Source: JAICNG01 sp035249985 (GTDB lineage: Bacteria > Gemmatimonadota > Gemmatimonadetes > Gemmatimonadales > Gemmatimonadaceae). From it: a stretch of DNA of 64,000 nucleotides. The position numbers and the translations under genes were made by a program. Positions 42,999 to 51,522 of the stretch are shown piece by piece (the stretch's first letter is position 1; each line of letters opens with the position of its first letter). Under the pieces are notes generated by a model. The model made no database searches. It was not told the origin of the DNA and was given only the letters and a program-made list of their open reading frames with translations. The DNA is taken from NCBI GenBank assembly GCA_035249985.1, contig DATFFP010000028.1, positions 1 to 64,000 of the forward strand, read 5' to 3'.

Positions 42999-45379
42999 CA
43001 GTGGGCGACCTGCGATGCGTGGAGCGCCTGGGTCACCTTCATGGGGGCAAGGGCATGGGCGAGCACCTCATCCATGCTCGAGACGACATGAAACTGCACC
43101 GACGAGCGCACTTCTTCGGGCAGCTCGGGAAGCTCGCGCGCGTTTCCGCGAGGAATGACGACCTCTCGAATGCCCGTGCGCAGCGCCGCCACCGATTTTT
43201 CCTTGAGCCCGCCGATGGGGAGCACCCGCCCACGCAGCGTGATCTCGCCCGTCATCGCCAGCCCGCCACGCAGCGGGATTCCCGTGAGCGCACTCACCAC
43301 CGCGCTCGCGATGGCGATTCCCGCGGACGGTCCGTCCTTCGGGGTAGCGCCCGAGGGGATGTGGATGTGGAGATCGCGCGTCCGGTGGAAGTCGGGCTCG
43401 AGACCAAGGGGCTTGGCGCGTGCACGCGCGTAGCTGATCGCCGCGGTCGCCGACTCCTTCATCACGTCGCCGAGCGCACCCGTGAGCTGCAGCTTTCCGC
43501 GACCGGGGACGACGCTGACCTCGATCTCGAGCACTTCGCCTCCGACCGACGTATAGGCGAGCCCGGCGGCTACGCCGACCTTGTCGTCGAGTGTCACATC
43601 GTCCTCGTCGAAGGGCGAGGTCCCGAGCAGCGTCGCCAGCTCACTCACCTGCACGCGCTCTTCGGTGGGCTCGGCGCTCCGTTCGGCGCGGCCGCGCGCG
43701 AGCTTGCGGGCGATGCGAGAGATCCGGCGCTCGAGGTCGCGCACGCCCGCCTCACGAGTCCATCCCCGGACGATGGCGGCGACGGCGCCGTCCTCCCACG
43801 TGACGGTGGCCGGATCGATCCCATGCGCGCGCAGCTGCTTCGGAATGAGGAAACGGCGCGCAATGGCGTGCTTCTCGTGATCGAGATAGCCGGGGAGGCG
43901 AATGATCTCCATCCGGTCACGCAGCGCGTCGGGGATGTTCGCGAGCGAGTTGGCGGTCGTCACGAAGAGCACCGACGACAGGTCGTAATCGACTTCGAGG
44001 TAATGATCGTTGAACGCGCGGTTCTGCTCCGGATCGAGCACCTCGAGCAGCGCGGCGGCGGGATCGCCGCGCCAGTCCTGACCCAGCTTGTCGACTTCGT
44101 CGAGCAGCAGCACAGGATTGACCACCTCGGCGCGCCGCATCGCCTGCACCACGCGGCCGGGCATCGCGCCGATGTAGGTGCGGCGATGTCCGCGAATCTC
44201 CGCTTCGTCACGAACGCCGCCGAGCGACATCCGCACGAAGCGACGGCCGAGCGCACGGGCGACTGAGCGGCCGAGGGAGGTCTTCCCGACGCCCGGTGGT
44301 CCGACGAGGCAGAGGATCGGGCCTTCGAGCGTCCCGACGCGCCCGAGCACGGCGATGAAATCGAGGATGCGATCCTTCACCTCCTCGAGACCGTGATGGT
44401 CTTCCTCGAGCACCTCACGCGCGTGCGCGACATCGATCGCGTCGTCGGAGCGCTCGGTCCAGGGCAGCGCCACCAGCCAATCGAGGTAGTTGCGCGCGAC
44501 CGCGGCTTCCGGGGATAGCGACGGCGTGCGCCGCAGCTTGCGCAGCTCGCGATCGGCCCGTGCCCGTACCGGCTCCGGAAATCCCTTGCGACCGATCGCC
44601 GCCTCGAGCTCGTCGAAATCGTCGCTCTCTTCCTGGCCAAGCTCGCGGTGAATCGCGCGCAGCTGCTCGTGCAGGTAGAACTCGCGCTGGTTCTGGAAGA
44701 TCGCGCCTTTGACGTCGTCCTCGATCTTTCGCTCGAGTCGCAGCAGCTCCAGCTCGGAGGCGAGGAGCTCGGCGATGCGCGAGAGCAGGTCGGCCCGTGT
44801 AGTCGACTCGAGCAGGCGCTGACGGTCCTCGAGACGCACGAGCAAATGCGCCGCCATGGCGAAGGCGCGCTTGTCGGCGGTCTCGGCCTCCCGCGCTACG
44901 GAGAGCACCTCGCCAGGCAGGCGGCGGTGCAGCGCGACGTATTCCTCGAACAGCTCATCGGCGCGCCGGACGATCGCATGGCCCGTGGCCTCGTCGCCGG
45001 GCTCGAGCGGAAGGGGCGCGATCGTCACCCGCTGATGCCCCTCCGCGGTCGTGAACCGCGCGGCCCGGGCGCGCGCGACGCCTTCCACCAGCACCTTGAT
45101 GGTTCCGTTTGGGAGCCGCGTGGTCTGGACGATTCGTCCGATGACGCCAACGCGGAAGAGATCGGCGGCGGCGGGCTCCTGAACGTCAGCGCTGCGTTGC
45201 GCGACGAGGAACACCCAACGATCCGCGCGCCCTGCCTCATCGAGCGCCGCAAGGGACGCCGTGCGCCCGACGAGCAGCGGGACGACCATGTAGGGAAACA
45301 CCACGAGGTCGCGCAGCGGCAGAACCGGCAGGCGCTCCGGAACGTCGTACGAGTCGGCGTCGCGAGTAACGAGGGGCAT
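42998..45379 (-). CDS. lon: ATP-dependent Lon protease
   Basis: A 793-residue LonA. The substrate-binding N-domain begins LPVLPLRDLVVFPYMVVPL, the AAA+ Walker A is GPPGVGKTSLGRS, and Walker B is VLLLDEVDKLG. The Ser-Lys dyad is Ser685 (PKDGPSAG) and Lys728 (GGLKEK). The start at ATG 45379 matches the family; 39 extra residues upstream are encoded by the family E repeat and are rejected. Lon degrades misfolded and regulatory proteins in the cytoplasm. Confidence 0.96.
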   Translation of the reverse strand: MPLVTRDADSYDVPERLPVLPLRDLVVFPYMVVPLLVGRTASLAALDEAGRADRWVFLVAQRSADVQEPAAADLFRVGVIGRIVQTTRLPNGTIKVLVEGVARARAARFTTAEGHQRVTIAPLPLEPGDEATGHAIVRRADELFEEYVALHRRLPGEVLSVAREAETADKRAFAMAAHLLVRLEDRQRLLESTTRADLLSRIAELLASELELLRLERKIEDDVKGAIFQNQREFYLHEQLRAIHRELGQEESDDFDELEAAIGRKGFPEPVRARADRELRKLRRTPSLSPEAAVARNYLDWLVALPWTERSDDAIDVAHAREVLEEDHHGLEEVKDRILDFIAVLGRVGTLEGPILCLVGPPGVGKTSLGRSVARALGRRFVRMSLGGVRDEAEIRGHRRTYIGAMPGRVVQAMRRAEVVNPVLLLDEVDKLGQDWRGDPAAALLEVLDPEQNRAFNDHYLEVDYDLSSVLFVTTANSLANIPDALRDRMEIIRLPGYLDHEKHAIARRFLIPKQLRAHGIDPATVTWEDGAVAAIVRGWTREAGVRDLERRISRIARKLARGRAERSAEPTEERVQVSELATLLGTSPFDEDDVTLDDKVGVAAGLAYTSVGGEVLEIEVSVVPGRGKLQLTGALGDVMKESATAAISYARARAKPLGLEPDFHRTRDLHIHIPSGATPKDGPSAGIAIASAVVSALTGIPLRGGLAMTGEITLRGRVLPIGGLKEKSVAALRTGIREVVIPRGNARELPELPEEVRSSVQFHVVSSMDEVLAHALAPMKVTQALHASQVAH

Positions 45380-45411
45380 GGCGAGAGAATCTAAGGGCGG
45401 GGGCGGTGTTG

Positions 45412-45548
45412 ACGCTAACAAGCGCTGGAAAGCGCTAAAGGCGCTGGAAAAGCGCTGAGGGCGCTGGAACGGCGCTGAAAAGCCAGCGTGCTCCAACGCC
45501 CCCAGCGCTTTTCCAGCGCCCCTAGCGCTTTTCCAGCGCCCTTTACGC
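45412..45548. repeat. Palindrome of 9-bp words, family E, copy 2
   Basis: The left arm (about 45412-45477) is seven or eight GCGCTGGAA/GCGCTAAAG units. The right arm (45482-45548) is its complement and includes the clpX stop codon. The same word makes up the 3' end of dnaK at 51598-51690. The element lies between clpX and lon, two genes of one run, so it could reduce read-through into lon. Confidence 0.85.
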
Positions 45549-46793
45549 TTCCTTCTTCTGCCTCTTCGGAGCGATCTCGAGCAGCGGGGGCGTTCCGTTC
45601 AGAACGCAGGGCTCGGTGATCTTCACCTCCACGACATCGTCGCGCGAGGGGAGCTCGAACATGACGTCGGTCATGAGCTCTTCCAGGATCGCGCGCAGGC
45701 CGCGTGCGCCGGTGCCGCGCTTCAGTGCCTTGCGCGAGATTCCGCGGAGCGCCGATTCCTCGAAGGTGAGCTTCACGTCCTCGAGATCGAACAGCTTCTG
45801 GTACTGCTTGGTAAGCGCGTTCTTCGGCTCCTTGAGAATCCGAACCAGGGACTCCTCATCGAGCGTGTCGAGCGCGACGCTCACCGGCAGACGTCCCACC
45901 AGCTCGGGAATCAGGCCGTAGCGAAGCAGGTCGTCCGGCTCGACCTCGGCGAACGGGCTGACTTTGGCCTGGTCGGCCTTGCCCGCCGCGATCTCCTCCT
46001 TCGTGAAGCCGATCTGACGCCGGCCCGTGCGCGCCTCGATGATCTTGTCGAGACCGTCGAAGGCACCGCCGCAGATGAACAGGATATCCTTGGTATTGAT
46101 CTGGATGTATTCCTGCTGCGGGTGCTTGCGTCCGCCCTGGGGCGGTACCGATGCGACGGTACCCTCGAGAATCTTGAGGAGGGCTTGCTGGACGCCTTCG
46201 CCGGACACATCGCGCGTAATGCTCGGGTTCTCGGACTTGCGAGCGATCTTGTCGATCTCGTCGATGTAGACGATCCCGCGCTCGCATTCTGCGACGTTGA
46301 ACTCACCCGCCTGGAGCAGCCTGACGAGAATGTTCTCGACATCTTCGCCGACGTAGCCTGCTTCGGTGAGCGTCGTGGCGTCGGCGATGGTAAAGGGAAC
46401 GTCGAGGATGCGGGCAAGCGTCTGCGCGAGGAGCGTCTTGCCGGTCCCGGTGGGGCCGATGAGGAGGATGTTCGACTTGTCGAGCTCCACCTCGTCGTCG
46501 CGAGACGACTGCGAGTTGATTCGCTTGTAGTGATTGTAGACGGCGACCGACAGCGCCTTCTTCGCTTTTTCCTGTCCGATCACGTACTGGTCGAGGACGT
46601 CCTTGATCTCCTGAGGCGTCGGGACCTGCGTGATCGCCTCGGCAACCTCGCGCTCTTCATCTTCGGCAAGGATCTCGTTGCAGAGCGAGATGCACTCGTT
46701 GCAGATGTAGACCGACGGACCGGAGATGAACTTCCGGACCGAGTCCTTCGACTTGCCGCAGAACGAGCAGCGGAGGTGTTTGTCGTGGGACAT
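45543..46793 (-). CDS. clpX: ATP-dependent Clp protease ATPase subunit ClpX
   Basis: A 416-residue AAA+ unfoldase. The N-terminal zinc domain has Cys9, Cys12, Cys31 and Cys34 (CSFC and CNEC). Walker A is IGPTGTGKTLLAQT, Walker B VYIDEIDKIARK, the pore loop GYVGEDVE, and the C-terminal GTGARGLRAILEE contains sensor-2. It feeds proteins to ClpP, whose gene lies upstream. The 194-base gap to clpP carries candidate operators and a half heptad element. Confidence 0.97.
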   Translation of the reverse strand: MSHDKHLRCSFCGKSKDSVRKFISGPSVYICNECISLCNEILAEDEEREVAEAITQVPTPQEIKDVLDQYVIGQEKAKKALSVAVYNHYKRINSQSSRDDEVELDKSNILLIGPTGTGKTLLAQTLARILDVPFTIADATTLTEAGYVGEDVENILVRLLQAGEFNVAECERGIVYIDEIDKIARKSENPSITRDVSGEGVQQALLKILEGTVASVPPQGGRKHPQQEYIQINTKDILFICGGAFDGLDKIIEARTGRRQIGFTKEEIAAGKADQAKVSPFAEVEPDDLLRYGLIPELVGRLPVSVALDTLDEESLVRILKEPKNALTKQYQKLFDLEDVKLTFEESALRGISRKALKRGTGARGLRAILEELMTDVMFELPSRDDVVEVKITEPCVLNGTPPLLEIAPKRQKKEA

Positions 46794-46927
46794 TTAGTGA
46801 CTCGAGACAGGGAAAGCGGGTGCCCGCTGAGCAGGCATGTTGCTCCGGTCTGAAGCCGGGGCGGGGGGGCGTCTATACGTAATGATTGACCCCCGACCCG
46901 GTCAAGCGTAACGATTGTCAGCGTCGC

Positions 46928-46945
46928 TCGTGAACAATTTCACAA
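46928..46945. promoter_or_regulatory. Rex-box-like inverted repeat upstream of clpX
   Basis: On the minus strand the sequence reads TTGTGAA-ATTG-TTCACGA, one base from the palindrome TTGTGAA-N4-TTCACAA bound by the NADH sensor Rex. A second inverted repeat, TTGACC-N8-GGTCAA, lies at 46886-46905, closer to clpX. Either could be an operator or part of a promoter for clpX. I cannot show binding, no rex gene is in the window, and a chance match is possible. Confidence 0.3.
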
Positions 46946-46949
46946 AGCC

Positions 46950-46981
46950 TACTGCGTGCTGCGAACTGCGTACTGCGTACC
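46950..46981. repeat. Half heptad element, family F, copy 2 (one arm only)
   Basis: About four units of ACTGCGT/GCTGCGA run from 46950 to 46981, ending 6 bases from the clpP stop codon. No complementary arm follows within the gap, so it is a single arm. It may be a half-formed or decayed copy of the family F palindrome at 41575. Confidence 0.7.
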
Positions 46982-46987
46982 GAAACC

Positions 46988-47623
46988 CTACTTCGTTACC
47001 TCGACAGGTTTGGCCGCACTAATAACGTGGTCGATGATGCCGTACGAGCGCGCTTCATCCGACGACATGAAGCGATCGCGATCGACGTCGCGCTCGATCT
47101 GCTCGACGGGACGCCCCGTGTGCTTCGAGAACAGCTCGTTCATCTTCGACCGAAGATACAAGATCTCGCGCGCCTGAATCTCGATGTCCGCCGCCGTGCC
47201 CTGCGTTCCGCCTGACGGCTGGTGGATCATGATGCGGGCATGCGGGAGAGCCGAACGCTTCCCGGGGGTACCGGCCGCCAGCAGAAAGGCGCCCATGCTC
47301 GCCGCCATGCCCATGCAAATCGTGCGAATGGGAGCGGTGAGGAACTGCATGGTATCGTAGATCGCCATACCCGCCGAGACACTGCCGCCTGGCGAGTTGA
47401 TGTACACGTGAATGTCGCGCTCCGGATTGTCCGCCTGCAGGAACAGGAGCTGGGCAATCACAATGTTCGCCACATCGTCGTTGATCGGCGTACCGAGGAA
47501 CACGATGCGGTCCATGAGGAGCCGCGAGAAGATGTCGTAGGTGCGCTCGCCGCGACTGGAGCGCTCGATCACGTAGGGCGGATAAATCGTGGACATTGGC
47601 ACGGGGTTCCCTTGGTCAGTCAT
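46988..47623 (-). CDS. clpP: ATP-dependent Clp protease proteolytic subunit ClpP
   Basis: A 211-residue serine peptidase. The catalytic Ser is in GMAASMGAF (Ser109) and the His in MIHQPSGG (His134). The Asp lies in the ERDVDRDRF segment. YINSPGGSVSAGMAIYD forms the oxyanion strand. I chose ATG 47623 over 47644 because the first seven residues of the longer form overlap tig. ClpP14 pairs with ClpX (and other Clp ATPases) for regulated proteolysis. A half heptad element follows the stop. Confidence 0.96.
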   Translation of the reverse strand: MTDQGNPVPMSTIYPPYVIERSSRGERTYDIFSRLLMDRIVFLGTPINDDVANIVIAQLLFLQADNPERDIHVYINSPGGSVSAGMAIYDTMQFLTAPIRTICMGMAASMGAFLLAAGTPGKRSALPHARIMIHQPSGGTQGTAADIEIQAREILYLRSKMNELFSKHTGRPVEQIERDVDRDRFMSSDEARSYGIIDHVISAAKPVEVTK

Positions 47624-47633
47624 CTTTGCTTTT

Positions 47634-48872
47634 TCACTCGACAATGTTCTGCTCCATCAACCATCCGAAGACTTTGTCTTCGGTGATGCTTCGCTCGAGC
47701 TCGCGAATACGTCCGGCCTTCTGCAATGACGCGTAGACCTGGCCCGGGTCAGCGTTCCGCTTCTCGGCGACTTCAGCCACGCGCGCGTCGATGTCACTCT
47801 CACTGGCCTTGAGATGCTGCTTGTCGGCAATCGTCTCAATGACCAGGTCGCGCCGCACCTGACGCTCGGCCACGGCGCGGAACTCGCCGCGGAACCGCTC
47901 GCGCTCCTCCTCCGGAACCTGGTACGCCTCGATGTACGCCTCGACCATCTGGTCGACCCAGCTGCGTGGAATGTCGAAGGGGTTGGCGGAGATGATATCG
48001 TCCACGAGACGCTGCCGAACTTCGGCATCGGCGTCGCGATCGGCGTGACGATCGAGATCCTCACGCACCGTCTTGTTCAGCGCGTCGATCGAATCGAAGT
48101 CACCCACCTCGCGCGCAAAGGCATCATCCAGGTCGGGCAGCTGCTTCCGCTTGACATCCACCAGCTTCACGCGCACCGCTTTGGTCGTGCCGCGCTGCGT
48201 CTCATCGGGGAAATCGTCGGGCCACTTCACCGGCCGCTCGAGCGTTTGGCCGGGCGTCGCCTCCATGATCACCTCTTCGACGCCGGGAATCGCCTGCCCG
48301 GCACCGAGCACGACCTGATACTGTTTGGGCTCGGGCATCTCGCCGGATTCATCGGCCGTTGCCAGCTCGACGGAGACGAGGTCGCCGGGCATGGGCTTCT
48401 CGTCCAGGGGGGTCCACGCCGCGCGCTGGTCGCGGAGGTGCTCGATCTGCTCGTGAACCTGCTCATCGGTGACCGCGCGGCGGTTCCGCTGCACGCGGAA
48501 CCCGGTGGTGCGCGCGAGCACGATCTCGGGACGTACCTCGACGTGCAGCTCGAACGTCAGCGGCTGGCCTTCATCGAAGTGCACGTGCTCCACGCGCGGC
48601 TGCCCCGCGGGCTGGATCTTCTCGCGCTCGAGGATCTCCTTGTACGCCTCGTTGAGCAGGCTGTTGAGTGCCTCCTCGCGGATGGCGGGCCCGAACCGCT
48701 TCCGAACGATGGCCGCCGGAGCCTTGCCAGGGCGAAAGCCCGGGAGCCGCAGCTTCGTGGCGTAGCGGCGTGCCGCCTTGTCCTCGGCGTCGGCAACCGT
48801 CTCCGCGGGAACGCGCACTTCGAGGTGGCGCGCACCGCCTTCCGACTTCTTCGTCGTGATCTCCAGTTCCAT
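47634..48872 (-). CDS. tig: Trigger factor (ribosome-associated chaperone/prolyl isomerase)
   Basis: A 412-residue trigger factor. The N-terminal ribosome-binding domain has the signature GFRPGKAP (near 45-52). The central FKBP-like domain spans about 150-240, with PGDLVSVEL and the VLGAGQAIPGVEEVIM loop. The C-terminal chaperone domain is helical. ATG 48872 was chosen because the mature family starts at MELEITTKKSEGG; the ATG at 48896 adds eight non-family residues. It heads the run tig-clpP-clpX-lon-engB. Confidence 0.94.
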   Translation of the reverse strand: MELEITTKKSEGGARHLEVRVPAETVADAEDKAARRYATKLRLPGFRPGKAPAAIVRKRFGPAIREEALNSLLNEAYKEILEREKIQPAGQPRVEHVHFDEGQPLTFELHVEVRPEIVLARTTGFRVQRNRRAVTDEQVHEQIEHLRDQRAAWTPLDEKPMPGDLVSVELATADESGEMPEPKQYQVVLGAGQAIPGVEEVIMEATPGQTLERPVKWPDDFPDETQRGTTKAVRVKLVDVKRKQLPDLDDAFAREVGDFDSIDALNKTVREDLDRHADRDADAEVRQRLVDDIISANPFDIPRSWVDQMVEAYIEAYQVPEEERERFRGEFRAVAERQVRRDLVIETIADKQHLKASESDIDARVAEVAEKRNADPGQVYASLQKAGRIRELERSITEDKVFGWLMEQNIVE

Positions 48873-48981
48873 GACCACAAGATAATGGGAGTACAAAGAA
48901 ATGGTGCCTCTGGCGCCAGGGACTTATCGGGAGGGCGACGGTCGACTATCCTGACGGGTAGCGATAAACGAGGGGGACCGC

Positions 48982-49536
48982 GTGACACGTTCGCCACTGC
49001 GACTTCGCTGCTTTCTCGCCGTAGCATCCTTCGCGGTTGCGGCGGGTTGCGCGGGAAGGACGCGCCAGCCGGACCTCGAGCCGGGAGAGCGGCGGGCCTT
49101 TCGAGCGTCGTCGATGCATACGGAGCTGTTCGTCGTCGGCACCTTCGAGGGCGTCGTGGAGGTGTGGCGGGATTCCCTCGAGGTGACCGTGACCTCAGGG
49201 CGCATCGACACGCGCGGGCATCCGGAAGACGATGTGCTGCTGCGCGTCGCGCTGGCTCGTGGCGATACCGCTGGCCGCTTCAGCGTCGGCGACGCGAGCG
49301 CCGCCACACCGCTCTCGACAATCCGAAGGGATGGTGCGGGAGCTCTCGTCGGTACGCTGCGCTTCTCGATGAAGCGGTCGTCCCGGCCTCTCGACGACCA
49401 GTGGCTCGCGTTCGCGTTCGAGATGCCACGGAACGAGCGCGCCCCGGATGGGCGCCCGCTGCTGCACACGTCGTTCGCTCATGCTCAGCGAGACTTGTTT
49501 CGCCCGCCGGCCCGAGTCGGCGAGGCGCAGCCGTAG
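48982..49536 (+). CDS. Putative lipoprotein, unknown function (184 aa)
   Basis: GTG 48982 follows AGGGGG. The 184 residues start with a basic, hydrophobic signal and a lipobox-like AAGC (Cys near residue 23), followed by an Arg/Pro-rich linker. The core is beta-rich (ELFVVGTFEGVVEVWRDSLE, VTVTSGRIDT) and ends in a Pro-rich tail. I do not recognise the family. It is divergent from tig, with 109 bases between, which must hold both promoters; a GC-rich palindrome CCTCTGGCGCCAGGG lies in that gap. Confidence 0.6.
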   Translation: MTRSPLRLRCFLAVASFAVAAGCAGRTRQPDLEPGERRAFRASSMHTELFVVGTFEGVVEVWRDSLEVTVTSGRIDTRGHPEDDVLLRVALARGDTAGRFSVGDASAATPLSTIRRDGAGALVGTLRFSMKRSSRPLDDQWLAFAFEMPRNERAPDGRPLLHTSFAHAQRDLFRPPARVGEAQP

Positions 49537-49551
49537 GTCGGGGGCCGCCGA

Positions 49552-49633
49552 TGCGAAAGCCGGGACTCGAACCCGGACGGGTTTCCCCACAGGATCCTAA
49601 GTCCTGCGCGTCTACCAGTTCCGCCACTTTCGC
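49552..49633 (-). tRNA. tRNA-Leu (anticodon UAG)
   Basis: On the minus strand the acceptor arms GCGAAAG (49633-49627) and CTTTCGC (49559-49553) pair fully, with discriminator A at 49552. The D-arm TGGCGGAACTGGTAGACGC, the anticodon stem-loop CAGGACTTAGGATCCTG (anticodon TAG), a long variable arm and the T-arm GGGTTCGAGTCCC are all present. The long variable arm and UAG anticodon identify leucine. CCA is not encoded. It is convergent with the lipoprotein gene. Confidence 0.93.
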
Positions 49634-49686
49634 TTGGCTCCAAAGTAAAACTGGGGGCCGTCGGCGCCTAGCGGGCTCATGAGTTT

Positions 49687-49806
49687 AACGGCAAAGATGA
49701 CAGAATTCAGAATACAGAATTCAGAGTTCAGAAACGACGACGGGGAGCCACGAAATGGCTCCCCGTCGGTTTTGTCTGAATTCTGAATTCTGTCATCTTT
49801 GCCGTT
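49687..49806. repeat. Heptad palindrome, family D, copy 2, complete
   Basis: The outer 26 bases at each end (49687-49712 and 49781-49806) are perfect inverted copies: AACGGCAAAGATGACAG plus heptad units CAGAATT. More CAGAATT units follow inwards. In the middle a 12-bp perfect hairpin (49739-49750 and 49756-49767) is closed by a CGAAA loop. It starts 7 bases from the htrA stop codon. The copy at 1-103 shares ends and core. Confidence 0.9.
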
Positions 49807-49813
49807 CCAGTAA

Positions 49814-51379
49814 TCAATCCCCGCCAACACGGAGATTCACGACTCGCCCGGGCGGCTCGCTGCCAGAGGGACGGCCGCCGATGTTGTACACGTACAGCGA
49901 CACGATCTCCCCATCGCGCACGCGGGAGAGCGCGCGCTCCAGATCGGCCACCGTCTTCACCGCGCGGCGCGGAGCGGGACGCAGGACCTCGGCGATCACG
50001 TCGGTTCGGGCGAAGAGCTGCTGGTTCGCGGGGCCATCGAGGTCCACCTCGCGGACGAGCAGGCCACGCGCGTCGCTGTCGAGGTTTGCCTGACGAGCGA
50101 GCTCCACCGGGATCGGCTCCACGGAAATGCCGAGCTTCACGTTCGACACCGAAGCGTTCTCCACGGCGTCGCTCGTGCCGCGCGAGGCGACCTGCGTTTC
50201 CGCCGGGGCTTCCGTGAGCGTCACCGTGACGGTCTTGCGCTCGCCGAACCGCATGACTTCCACCGTCACCTTCTGGCCGGGCTCGAAGCCGCGCACGATC
50301 CGCTGCAACGACGCCACGCGCTCGACAGGCTGGCTGTTGATCGCGACGATCACGTCCCCGACCTCGATCCCGGAACGCTCGGCGGGGCTCGGCTCACCGG
50401 TGAATCCATCGACGCGCGCGCCGCGAATCTCGCGGAGCCCGGCCGCCTCGGCGTCTTCCGGTGTTACCTCGTTGATCGCGATGCCGAGTACCGCGCGACG
50501 CACGCGGCCATGCGCGATGAGATCTTCCATCACGCTCTTGGCCAGCGTGATCGGAATGGCGAATCCGTAGCCGGCGTAGAAGCCGGTCTGGCTCGCGATC
50601 GCGGAATTGATTCCGATGACCTCGCCGCGAATGTTCACGAGCGGCCCGCCGGAGTTTCCGGGATTGATCGCCGCATCGGTCTGGATGTAGTCGACGATCG
50701 CATAGCTGCTCTCGTAGAGACCGCGCAGCTCGCCACTGCGGCCCTTGGCGCTCACGATGCCGGCGGTGACAGTGAAGTCGAGGCCAAGCGGGTTGCCGAT
50801 CGCGAGCACCCATTCACCGACGCGCGTATTGAGGTCGTTCCCGAACGTGACCGAGGGGAACTTGCCGCCTTCGATCTTGAGGACGGCGACATCCGTCGAG
50901 GGATCACGCCCCACCACACGCGCCTTGAACACGCGCTTGTCCATCAGCGTCACGTTGACTCGATCGGCGTCGGCCACGACGTGATTGTTCGTCAGCACGT
51001 ACCCATCAGGCGACACGATGAACCCCGACCCCGACCCGCGCGATGGCTGCTGCTGCTGACGCCGCGGATCGAACTGGTCGAAGAAATCCTCGAGTCCGGG
51101 AGGAACCTGGCCGCGCTGCCGAGGGTTGGCGCGCGCCGTCGCCCTGCGCTCGGTCTGGATGGAGACGACCGCCGGGGTGACGTGATCGGCGATCGAGGTG
51201 AAGGCCTGACTCGCATCAGCGAGCGGCTTGACCTCCTGGGCGCTCGGCTTCGGCGCGGTCGCCTGCTGCTGCGCGTAGCCGAACGGTGTCAGGTTGACGC
51301 CTGCGGCCACGATCAGGCCGCCGAAGAAAGCGCCTGCCGCGACGAGGCCGAGGCGAGCGCGCGCGAGTGTACGAGACAT
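49814..51379 (-). CDS. Do/HtrA-family periplasmic serine protease with PDZ domains
   Basis: From ATG 51379 the protein has 521 residues. A signal/anchor segment (about 10-27) ends near GYAQQ. The trypsin-like domain has His in LTNNHVV, Asp in STDVAVLKI and Ser in NPGNSGGPL. Two PDZ domains follow (around GEPSPAERSGIEVGDVIVAI, and around DLDGPANQQLF). This is the DegP/DegQ type acting on misfolded envelope proteins. Which of degP, degQ or degS it matches cannot be settled. The dnaK gene lies 143 bases upstream on the same strand with a hairpin between. Confidence 0.9.
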   Translation of the reverse strand: MSRTLARARLGLVAAGAFFGGLIVAAGVNLTPFGYAQQQATAPKPSAQEVKPLADASQAFTSIADHVTPAVVSIQTERRATARANPRQRGQVPPGLEDFFDQFDPRRQQQQPSRGSGSGFIVSPDGYVLTNNHVVADADRVNVTLMDKRVFKARVVGRDPSTDVAVLKIEGGKFPSVTFGNDLNTRVGEWVLAIGNPLGLDFTVTAGIVSAKGRSGELRGLYESSYAIVDYIQTDAAINPGNSGGPLVNIRGEVIGINSAIASQTGFYAGYGFAIPITLAKSVMEDLIAHGRVRRAVLGIAINEVTPEDAEAAGLREIRGARVDGFTGEPSPAERSGIEVGDVIVAINSQPVERVASLQRIVRGFEPGQKVTVEVMRFGERKTVTVTLTEAPAETQVASRGTSDAVENASVSNVKLGISVEPIPVELARQANLDSDARGLLVREVDLDGPANQQLFARTDVIAEVLRPAPRRAVKTVADLERALSRVRDGEIVSLYVYNIGGRPSGSEPPGRVVNLRVGGD

Positions 51380-51457
51380 GAGTGGTGTCCGCCAGATGAT
51401 GAGTCCAACCTGTGATACACGGCCGCTGGCGCGCAAGTTTCGCGCTCTCACGACCAA

Positions 51458-51495
51458 CGCCCGGCATGTGTCTCAGGTTCGACACACGCCGGGCG
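51458..51495 (-). terminator. Hairpin after dnaK
   Basis: Bases 51458-51472 and 51481-51495 pair at 14 of 15 positions (CGCCCGGCATGTGTC and its complement), closed by an 8-base loop. It lies 27 bases past the dnaK stop and before htrA. No T-run follows, so it may slow or end transcription only with help. The rest of the 143-base gap shows no clear site. Confidence 0.5.
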
Positions 51496-51522
51496 GCCGG
51501 GAGTTGTCAGTAATTTGCGAGC

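Noticed and set aside
45380..45496. A longer lon starting at 45496
   Set aside because: The added residues come from family E units and do not match Lon; MPLVTRDAD at 45379 fits.
46930..46945. lac operator/vector contamination (AACAATTTCACA)
   Set aside because: The similarity is limited to about 12 bases, the flanks do not match vector, and the site sits within a normal clpX-clpP gap.
47814..49682. A 622-codon open frame across tig, the lipoprotein gene and the tRNA
   Set aside because: It is antisense to tig and runs through the lipoprotein gene and the tRNA. It has no recognisable motifs.
49552..49806. Integration site of a mobile island at tRNA-Leu next to a family D element
   Set aside because: No integrase, no tRNA fragment repeat and no change in gene content. 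Family D also occurs at the window start, far from a tRNA.
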